Assembly: GCA_903915485.1 (NCBI GenBank)
Contig: CAIWTC010000410.1
Span: 1 to 13,067, forward strand
Direction: 5' to 3'
Source of the DNA: an uncultured Ignavibacteriales bacterium
Lineage (GTDB): Bacteria; Bacteroidota; Ignavibacteria; Ignavibacteriales; Ignavibacteriaceae
Length of the DNA stretch: 13,067 nt
The notes below the pieces were generated by a model that saw only the letters and a program-made list of their open reading frames with translations, did not search any database and was not told where the DNA came from. Below, piece after piece: positions 7,374-13,067 of this stretch. Made by a program: the position numbers and the translations under genes. Position 1 is the first letter of the stretch; the number at the start of each line of letters is the position of its first letter.

Positions 7374-7491
7374 TGAAATACCATTTTTAAGAAATTATTG
7401 AGAAATCCGCAAAATAATTTGGTTTTTATTTTACGGACAAATGGTTACTTGGCTTGGGCAAGTTTAGGTAACAATTTAATTATATATTTAT

Positions 7492-7496
7492 AAGGA
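7492..7496 (+). promoter_or_regulatory. Ribosome-binding site of the giant surface-protein gene
   Basis: AAGGA lies 7 nt before the ATG at 7504. It is the best ribosome-binding site in the window and fixes the start, since the ATG also begins a classical signal peptide. Confidence 0.65.
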
Positions 7497-7503
7497 AAAC
7501 AAT

Positions 7504-10500
7504 ATGAAGCGTATTTTTACGGTTTTTATATTTTTGATGTTAGGTTGTCAAGTTTACGGTCAGGTTGCTGCTTCGGCTACTTGGGCCTTGACTTCGAATG
7601 GAGCGCCAGCGATTGTGGGTAGCGTAGCAGGAGGCACAATTACTCCATCTACTAGCACTAACTTTTCAGGTTATCCTGATTATGCTTTTCAATCTGGAGG
7701 GTTGGCAGTCAGCGATGGCGCCTCACTAGGGGCTTGGTTAAACGATGGAACAAGTCCAACTACTAACAGCACTTTCTCCGGTATTATTAGCAATACTCAT
7801 CCATATTATGTTGAGTTTAATATTGCCCCATCAGGCGGTGCTAATTTAAGCGTTACGAGTATTTCAATTCCTCTTGCTATCACCGTGAATTTTGCTACGA
7901 TTTACTATGCTGTCGCATGGTCTACTGATAATTTCGCGACAATTAATTTTTTGGGAGGAACAACCAGCGCAGGTTTATCTTTAGCAACTGGTAATAGAAC
8001 TGCTACCGTTTCTTATTCTACCCCAATTACGGTTAACAATGGAACAACCTTAAAGGTAAGAGTTATAGCTTGGAGAAAAGGAAGTACTACTACAAATACT
8101 CCATTTGTTATAGGAAATACGGTCATTTCCGGAACTACAACTTCGACATCAGCACCATCTACTCAGCCGACATTCAGTGCATTCTCGAACATTGGGACTA
8201 CCACATTAACTTCGACATGGAGTGCCGGTAATGGTGTTGGTCGGGTAGTATATATGAACTCCTCGAATTCATTTACTGACCCCACAGACGGAACTACACC
8301 TACTGCAAGTACTGCCTGGGCAAATGCCGGACAGCAATGTATATATAATGGTACCGGAACAACTGTAAACATTACGGGTTTATCTGCCGGGACTACATAC
8401 TATTTCCGCGCATATGAATTTAACGGAAGTGGTGCAAGCACATTATTCCAAAAAACTGCACCTGCTAGCACGAGTCAAGCAACCACAATTGTACCCGTTA
8501 CTCAATCCTCTTCTATTGGCTTTTCTCCTGTAGGAACTACAAGTTTTACAATTAATTGGACTTCAGGCAGTGGAGCAGGTCGAATTGTTAGACTAAATAC
8601 GACGAATTCATTTACTAATCCATCAAATGGAACGTCTTACAGCGGTTCTGCAGCATACGTATCCGGTGAGCAGACTGTGTATAATGGATCCGGTAATTCG
8701 ATTGCTATCACCGGATTAAGCCAAGGCATTACATATTATGTTGAAATATTTGAGTACAATGGTACCGGGACAGGTATCACGTATAACACAACAAGTCCGG
8801 CAGCTGGAAGCCAAGCGACATCCGTGAACCCGCCTGCAGCACAACCAACGTTTAGCGGATTTACTAATATTAGTACTACCACTTTAACGGTAAACTGGTC
8901 TATCGGTGATGGAGCTGGTCGTGTGGTTTATATTTCTAACGGAAGTTCATTCACTGACCCCTCCAATGGAACCAGTCCATCTGCAAGTGCGGCCTACTCA
9001 GGTTCTGGACAGCAGTGTATCCTAAACGGAACCGGAACAACGGTAAATGTTACAGGACTCACTGCAGGAACAACTTATTATTTTCATGCATATGAGTATA
9101 ATGGCAGCGGAGCTACTATTACATACTTGCTTACTGCTCCCGCAAGCACGAGTCAGGCAACAACTATAGTTCCCGTAACACAGTCCTCAGCAATTAATTT
9201 TTCACCTGTTGCACCTACATCGATGACAATTAATTGGACTAGCGGATCAGGAGCTAATAGAATTGTAAGAGTTAATTCATCAAACTCATTTGTTCCTCCT
9301 GTGGATGGAACATCTTACACCGCAAATGCTGCGTATACTTCGGGTGAAAGAACAGTATATAATGGTTCAGGAAATTCTGTTGCAATTACGGGATTAAGTC
9401 AAGGAACGACTTACTATGTCGAAATCTTTGAATACAATGGAACCGGAACCGGTATTGTTTATAATACGACGAGCCCTGCCGCAGGTAATCAGACAACAAC
9501 TGTTAATCCGCCATCTACTCAACCTACTTTTACAGCCTTTACCAACTTAGGTACAGCATCACTTACAACCAACTGGACGGTAGGTAACGGAGCAGGTCGA
9601 GCTATTTATATCAGTGATGGAGCTACATTTACAGACCCTTCAACGGGAGTAAGTCCAACCGCTAACACAGTTTATTCAGGGACAGGACAGCAGTGTATAT
9701 ATCTTGGAACCGGAACAAACACAGTCGGTGTAACTGGATTAACAGCCGGAACAACATATTATTTTCATGGTTATGAATATAACGGCGGCGGCGCAACTAT
9801 AACATATTTGACAACTACTCCTGCCAGTACGAGCACTGCTACAGTAACTGTTCCTACTACCCAATCGTCGGCGATTAATTTTACAACTATCAGTGCCGCA
9901 GGTATGACAATTAATTGGACAAGTGGTAATGGTGCTAATCGAATTGTTAGGGTGAATACAACAAATTCATTTAGTTCGCCGGTAGATGGAACAAGTTATT
10001 CTGCCAATTCAGTATATACTTCGGGTGAAAAAACAGTTTATAACGGAACCGGAGCTACAGTCTCAATAACAGGATTGTCCCCTGCGACAACATATTATGT
10101 TGAAATTTATGAATATAGTGGTACTGGAACCGGAATAGTCTATCTTACCACAAGCCCTGCTTCGGGTAGTCAGATTACTTCAGACGCTTCTGTTTCAACA
10201 GATTATTTTAGGTCTGCTGTAACGGGAAACTGGTCGGCGACAGCTACTTGGCAAAGTTCACACGATAGTACTACTTGGAATGCAGCAACTTTAGTCCCAA
10301 CAAATGCTGCAAAGTCAATTACTATTGTGAGCGGTCACACAATTACTGTTGATGTAGCCGAAACTGCTGTTAACTTAATTATAGACGGAACTGTAACTGC
10401 TACAGTAGCTCCCACACTTACCGCAGGTTATAATTTGGTTAGAAATGGCGGCAAATATACTTATGTATATGCTTCTGGAGTAGCGATTCCGCTATTTACA

Positions 10501-12423
10501 TGGCAGACCGGGTCTACGTGTGAATTAACTGGCGCCTTTACAGCAGCTCCCACAAATTCAAATCAATCATTTTACAATGTAACTATTAATGGTGGTGGAA
10601 CAACTCCTAACCTTAGTGGTGGAATGACAACCGTTAATGGTACTTTGAGTGTGAAAAGTACTGGCGGCGGAACTAACGGACTTAGATTATTTACTAGGGG
10701 TACTTCCGGTACTTTGACTTGCGGAGCATTAGATATTTCAGCAGGTAAGTTGGAAATAATTGGAGGTGGAACAGCAAGTGCCACAACTGGAACATTGACT
10801 GTCCTTGGTGATGTGAATATTTCGGGGGGGACACTTAGCTTTGGTAATAATAATAACGCCTCTGCAATTTCTGTGCTTAATGTAGGCGGAAACTTTAGTA
10901 TGAGTGGTACCGCATATATTACTGATAGTAATACTACCTCGGCAAGGTTAAATTTTACTAAAACCGGAACTCAAACATTTTCTAAAACTGGCGGCTTTAT
11001 ATGGGCGACTACTAATGGTATCAAAATTACTGTAAATAGTGGCTCAACTTTAGATATGGGCACGAGCATACTGAATAATAGTGTTCTTACCAATACGGCA
11101 TTTACACTCAGTTCAGGCGCTGGTTTAATTATCGGCGATGCTAATGGTATCTCAACCTCGGGGGCAACCGGTAATATCCAGGTAACCGGGACAAGGAGTT
11201 TCAGCACAGGAGCAGATTATACCTATGCTGGTTCATCTGCCCAGGTTACCGGCAACGGTATCATGAACGGCGTAAATAATTTAACTATAAATAACAGCGC
11301 AGGAGTTACATTAACCGGTTCAGTCAGTTATCCTGTTAATGGTACATTGACTGTTACAAGCGGTGATTTAAGTACCGGAACAAGCTATGTTACACTCGGT
11401 TCAACCGCAACACTTACTGAAACAGGTTCAAACATTGTTTATGGCGACATAAGAACAACTCGTACTGTCGCACAAAGTACAAATAATACTTTTGGAGGAA
11501 TCGGTGCTGAAATTAATGCATCCGGTGCTGCGCCTGGTTCAACAGTTCTAAGACGAGTTACCGGTACAACTGCAATTAGGTCCGGAAACAGCAACTCCTC
11601 AATAAAAAGATACTATGTCATTACACCGACTACTAATTCGGGTTTGAATGCAACTCTTGTGTTCCACTACAACGATAGGGCAGATGAGTTAAACGGTCTT
11701 TCTGAAAGTGACTTATTGCTTTGGAAGAGTGCAGATGGAAGCACTGATACTTGGTCTATTGGCGGCTTTGGAACTGCAGATGCGAATGCAAATACTGTTA
11801 CAATTTCCGGACTTTCAGATTTCTCGGTTTGGACTCTTGGCAGTGGTGCATCTCCGCTTCCGGTTGAACTTACTTCATTCACTGCAAATGTTTCAGGAAA
11901 GAATGTTATTCTTAAATGGGCAACTGCAACTGAAGTTAACAACTCTTACTTCACTGTTGAAAGAACAAAACAATCAGTTCTGAAAAACTGGAAAGAGGTT
12001 GCCCGCGTCAATGGTGCAGGTAACTCAAATTCACCAAAGAATTATTCTTTCACTGATATGGTATCTGAATCAGGAGATTACACTTATCGTTTAGTTCAGC
12101 ATGATAATGATGGGACAAAACAGATTATGATGGAAACCAGCGCTAAGGTGTCAATTCCTTTAGAATTTACACTAGAGCAGAATTATCCTAATCCATTTAA
12201 TCCATCGACAGATATTCACTACTCAGTTCCTGAAGATACGAGAGTTAATATCTCAGTATTTGCAGTCACAGGTCAGTTAATAAAAACATTAGTTGATGAA
12301 TATCAGAGTGCAGGTTACCACACAATCAGAATGGATGCTTCCAAGATGAGCAGTGGTACTTATATTTACCAGATGAATGCAGGAAATACTAAGTTGACTA
12401 AGAAATTGGTAATACTGAAGTAA
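7504..12423 (+). CDS. Giant T9SS-sorted surface protein with six fibronectin-III-like domains
   Basis: 1639 residues. A signal peptide (MKRIFTVFIFLMLG..., likely cleaved after VYG, before Q21) is followed by a ~195-residue S/T/N-rich region (22-218) with jelly-roll-like strand spacing. Six fibronectin-III-like domains of 111-115 residues follow, as three A-B pairs (219-443, 444-669, 670-895). A-type domains carry GQQC and TTYYFxAYEYNG; B-type domains carry INWTSGxGAxRIVR and TTYYVEIFEYNGTGTG. Residues 896-~1440 begin FRSAVTGNWSATATWQ and look like the G8-like and beta-repeat regions of Bacteroidota surface proteins. LPVELTSF (~1452) opens another Ig/Fn3-like domain. The end (about 1553-1639) is a T9SS type A sorting domain with YPNPF (1561-1565), SGTYIYQM and KKLVILK. 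It should leave by Sec, cross the outer membrane by T9SS and sit on the surface as an adhesin or matrix component. I see no enzymatic motif; ligand unknown. It has its own promoter candidate and terminator. Confidence 0.9.
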   Translation: MKRIFTVFIFLMLGCQVYGQVAASATWALTSNGAPAIVGSVAGGTITPSTSTNFSGYPDYAFQSGGLAVSDGASLGAWLNDGTSPTTNSTFSGIISNTHPYYVEFNIAPSGGANLSVTSISIPLAITVNFATIYYAVAWSTDNFATINFLGGTTSAGLSLATGNRTATVSYSTPITVNNGTTLKVRVIAWRKGSTTTNTPFVIGNTVISGTTTSTSAPSTQPTFSAFSNIGTTTLTSTWSAGNGVGRVVYMNSSNSFTDPTDGTTPTASTAWANAGQQCIYNGTGTTVNITGLSAGTTYYFRAYEFNGSGASTLFQKTAPASTSQATTIVPVTQSSSIGFSPVGTTSFTINWTSGSGAGRIVRLNTTNSFTNPSNGTSYSGSAAYVSGEQTVYNGSGNSIAITGLSQGITYYVEIFEYNGTGTGITYNTTSPAAGSQATSVNPPAAQPTFSGFTNISTTTLTVNWSIGDGAGRVVYISNGSSFTDPSNGTSPSASAAYSGSGQQCILNGTGTTVNVTGLTAGTTYYFHAYEYNGSGATITYLLTAPASTSQATTIVPVTQSSAINFSPVAPTSMTINWTSGSGANRIVRVNSSNSFVPPVDGTSYTANAAYTSGERTVYNGSGNSVAITGLSQGTTYYVEIFEYNGTGTGIVYNTTSPAAGNQTTTVNPPSTQPTFTAFTNLGTASLTTNWTVGNGAGRAIYISDGATFTDPSTGVSPTANTVYSGTGQQCIYLGTGTNTVGVTGLTAGTTYYFHGYEYNGGGATITYLTTTPASTSTATVTVPTTQSSAINFTTISAAGMTINWTSGNGANRIVRVNTTNSFSSPVDGTSYSANSVYTSGEKTVYNGTGATVSITGLSPATTYYVEIYEYSGTGTGIVYLTTSPASGSQITSDASVSTDYFRSAVTGNWSATATWQSSHDSTTWNAATLVPTNAAKSITIVSGHTITVDVAETAVNLIIDGTVTATVAPTLTAGYNLVRNGGKYTYVYASGVAIPLFTWQTGSTCELTGAFTAAPTNSNQSFYNVTINGGGTTPNLSGGMTTVNGTLSVKSTGGGTNGLRLFTRGTSGTLTCGALDISAGKLEIIGGGTASATTGTLTVLGDVNISGGTLSFGNNNNASAISVLNVGGNFSMSGTAYITDSNTTSARLNFTKTGTQTFSKTGGFIWATTNGIKITVNSGSTLDMGTSILNNSVLTNTAFTLSSGAGLIIGDANGISTSGATGNIQVTGTRSFSTGADYTYAGSSAQVTGNGIMNGVNNLTINNSAGVTLTGSVSYPVNGTLTVTSGDLSTGTSYVTLGSTATLTETGSNIVYGDIRTTRTVAQSTNNTFGGIGAEINASGAAPGSTVLRRVTGTTAIRSGNSNSSIKRYYVITPTTNSGLNATLVFHYNDRADELNGLSESDLLLWKSADGSTDTWSIGGFGTADANANTVTISGLSDFSVWTLGSGASPLPVELTSFTANVSGKNVILKWATATEVNNSYFTVERTKQSVLKNWKEVARVNGAGNSNSPKNYSFTDMVSESGDYTYRLVQHDNDGTKQIMMETSAKVSIPLEFTLEQNYPNPFNPSTDIHYSVPEDTRVNISVFAVTGQLIKTLVDEYQSAGYHTIRMDASKMSSGTYIYQMNAGNTKLTKKLVILK
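8158..10188 (+). repeat. Three tandem ~675-bp coding repeats, each an A-B pair of Fn3-like domains
   Basis: Unit boundaries are about 8158-8832, 8833-9510 and 9511-10188. Within a unit, A and B are clearly different subtypes; between units the like subtypes match much more closely, e.g. GLSQGTTYYVEIFEYNGTGTGI in B1/B2 and TTYYFHxYEYNG in A2/A3. This order shows that the duplicated unit was the A-B pair. Codons at identical residues often differ, so the copies are not recent and have been held at protein level. Confidence 0.85.
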
Positions 12424-12432
12424 TCTAAACTG

Positions 12433-12518
12433 TGATTTTCTTGATTTAAGTGATTAATATGATTAGGGATTGAAATCACAAAATCATTCTAATCACTCAA
12501 ATCATAGTCCCGACAATT
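12433..12518. repeat. Single palindromic TGATT 9-nt-periodic element after the giant gene
   Basis: TGATT begins at 12433, 12442, 12451 and 12460, an exact 9-nt period. After an 8-9-nt spacer, AATCA begins at 12474, 12482, 12491 and 12500 (spacings 8, 9, 9). The arms can fold into a long imperfect hairpin. The right boundary, CATAGTCCCGACAATTT (12503-12518 region), matches the right boundary of the 3315-3506 element (CACAGTTCAGACAATTT) at 14 of 17 positions. Like that element, it starts almost at the stop codon of a T9SS sorting-domain gene and lies before the terminator. Confidence 0.8.
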
Positions 12519-12520
12519 TG

Positions 12521-12560
12521 AAATGAGATTAAGCCCCGTAACTGGGGCTTTCTCATTTTT
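12521..12560 (+). terminator. Strong intrinsic terminator of the giant surface-protein gene
   Basis: The inner stem AAGCCCC (12531-12537) / GGGGCTT (12544-12550) has a 6-nt loop. An outer stem AAATGAGA (12521-12528) / TCTCATTT (12551-12558) extends it to 15 bp with one 2-nt bulge (TT, 12529-12530). The tail is T-rich. It lies about 100 nt after the stop codon. Confidence 0.8.
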
Positions 12561-12577
12561 AAACCAAAAGTTATTTA

Positions 12578-12732
12578 ACCGCGGAGTTCGCAAAGGCGCA
12601 AAGGGGGAAGTGATTTCAAAATCCTTGGGTCCCTTGTGCTTTAATCTTTGTGGCCTTTGTGGTTAAGTCCTGATTCGAACTTTGGGCACTTAAACACCAA
12701 GAACACAAAGGGAGGCACAAAGGACACAAAAG
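12578..12732. repeat. Palindromic 9-nt-periodic repeat of the CTTTGTGGN/CACAAAG type
   Basis: A leading block AACCGCGGAGTTCGCAAAGG (12578-12597) is followed by a left arm with CTTTGTGGC/CTTTGTGGT repeated at exactly 9 nt (12646-12663). The right arm has AACACCAAG, AACACAAAG (12693-12710) and CACAAAG copies to 12732. The arms are imperfect reverse complements around a ~23-nt loop. From memory, CACAAAG/CGCAAAG repeats like these occur as intergenic repeats in many bacteria; I cannot attach a family name. The minus-strand reading frame over it is a by-product of the repeat. Confidence 0.7.
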
Positions 12733-13067
12733 AAATTTAATATCTTTGTTCTGAGTATATGAAAATCCAGTAAATCCTTTAATCGTAAAATCGTGTTCAG
12801 ATGAAGTTAGGGCACTTAATAACAAGGGACGCAACGAAAAAATAAAACCTGCAACTCAAAATCTAACGCAATATAAAACAATAAGTTAACTAGCATGATT
12901 AAGTTAATTAACATGATTTTAACCGTGATTATCTTGTTTGTTAGATTAACAATTATAACTTGATGCACTAATAAAATATTATTTTGTTATATTAGTTGAT
13001 ATCAGCAACAGTTGACAATAATTTGCCTTTTTAATTTTTAAGCTGTTGTTTTTTCATAAATAAATAA
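12733..13067. other. AT-rich intergenic DNA at the right edge, no gene seen
   Basis: No ORF with coding character on either strand. It contains TGATT motifs at 12896, 12914 and 12926 (spacings 18 and 12), possibly a decayed TGATT element, and the GTTAATTAAC-N6-TTAACCGTG arrangement. A weak promoter-like pair, TTG (13012-13014) 17 bp before TAATTTTT (13032-13039), differs from TAnnTTTG at one position. This is probably the upstream region of a gene beyond the edge. Confidence 0.5.
12903..12927. promoter_or_regulatory. Second copy of GTTAATTAAC-N6-TTAACCGTG
   Basis: GTTAATTAAC (12903-12912), 6 nt, then TTAACCGTG (12919-12927) repeats the arrangement at 7297-7321 with all 19 defined bases and the spacer length identical; only the 6 spacer bases differ. 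A TTTG follows at 12937-12940, 9 bp after the motif, compared with 21 bp in the first copy. It may be a shared regulator site or a remnant of an intergenic repeat. Confidence 0.35.

Larger units (their letters stand above)
7169..7503. other. 335-nt upstream region of the giant surface-protein gene
   Basis: No ORF of note. From left to right: AT-rich DNA without a recognisable terminator for the glycosyltransferase pair (7169-7254), two similar dyads (7255-7281), four phased TTAAC sites (7302-7337) within which a 10-bp sequence is tandemly repeated, a Bacteroidota-type promoter candidate (7343-7373), and about 125 nt of 5' leader ending in a good ribosome-binding site. The density of ordered motifs suggests that the downstream gene has its own, regulated transcription unit. 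Confidence 0.6.

Noticed and set aside
7528..7560. Lipoprotein signal (LGC) in the giant protein
   Set aside because: The residues before the cysteine (M-L-G) are a poor lipobox, while VYG followed by Q is a typical signal peptidase I site in these bacteria and fits a T9SS cargo protein.
10572..11207. Minus-strand ORFs rich in V, P and L opposite the giant gene
   Set aside because: They are antisense images of the S/T/G/N-rich coding strand and have no independent start signals.
12616..12834. Minus-strand ORF of 72 codons with a C/L/P-rich repeat (CPLCLPLCSWC)
   Set aside because: It lies over the CACAAAG palindromic repeat, and its cysteine-leucine pattern is just the 9-nt repeat read in one frame. 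No ribosome-binding site or domain is visible.

Overview
The window looks like AT-rich chromosomal DNA from the Bacteroidota/Ignavibacteriota (former Chlorobi) side of the tree, most likely an Ignavibacteria-type organism. Two large exported proteins end in type IX secretion system (T9SS) type A sorting domains with the YPNPFNPST signature and a basic K-K-L-x-x-x-K tail. A third, cut by the left edge, ends in the paired dockerin-like calcium-binding repeats common in that group. One promoter candidate (7343-7373) fits the TTTG / TAnnTTTG pattern used by Bacteroidota sigma factors. The taxonomic placement rests on recognising protein families by eye, not on a database search.

Layout, all genes on the + strand. 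(1) 2-1375: 3' part of a surface or secreted protein with beta-repeat, Ig-like and dockerin-like regions, followed by a GC-rich hairpin (1396-1421). (2) 1495-3315: exported protein with a choice-of-anchor-V/Reeler-like N-terminus carrying a CxCH motif, an ASH/choice-of-anchor-D domain, a probable lectin-like jelly roll and a T9SS sorting domain. (3) 3315-3506: two copies of an unusual palindromic element built on TGATT at an exact 9-nt period, then a strong terminator hairpin (3545-3567). (4) 3709-7168: two overlapping paralogous genes for multi-pass membrane proteins with C-terminal TPRs, resembling the TMTC/DUF1736 GT-C glycosyltransferases. (5) 7169-7503: a promoter region with palindromes, helically phased TTAAC sites and a promoter candidate. 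(6) 7504-12423: a 1639-residue secreted protein with a jelly-roll-like N-terminus, six fibronectin-III-like domains arranged as three A-B pairs, a beta-repeat region and a T9SS sorting domain. (7) 12424-13067: a further TGATT element, a terminator, a second 9-nt-periodic palindrome built on CTTTGTGGN/CACAAAG, and AT-rich DNA with no gene.

Taken together this is a cell-surface locus: three exported proteins, two of them probable T9SS cargo, around a pair of membrane proteins that plausibly glycosylate exported substrates. That functional link is inferred only from position and family. I see no tRNA, rRNA, transposase, CRISPR array, prophage or defence system. The least explained structures are non-coding: the TGATT-N4 palindromes found immediately after both sorting-domain genes, and the arrangement GTTAATTAAC-N6-TTAACCGTG, present upstream of the giant gene and again near the right edge.
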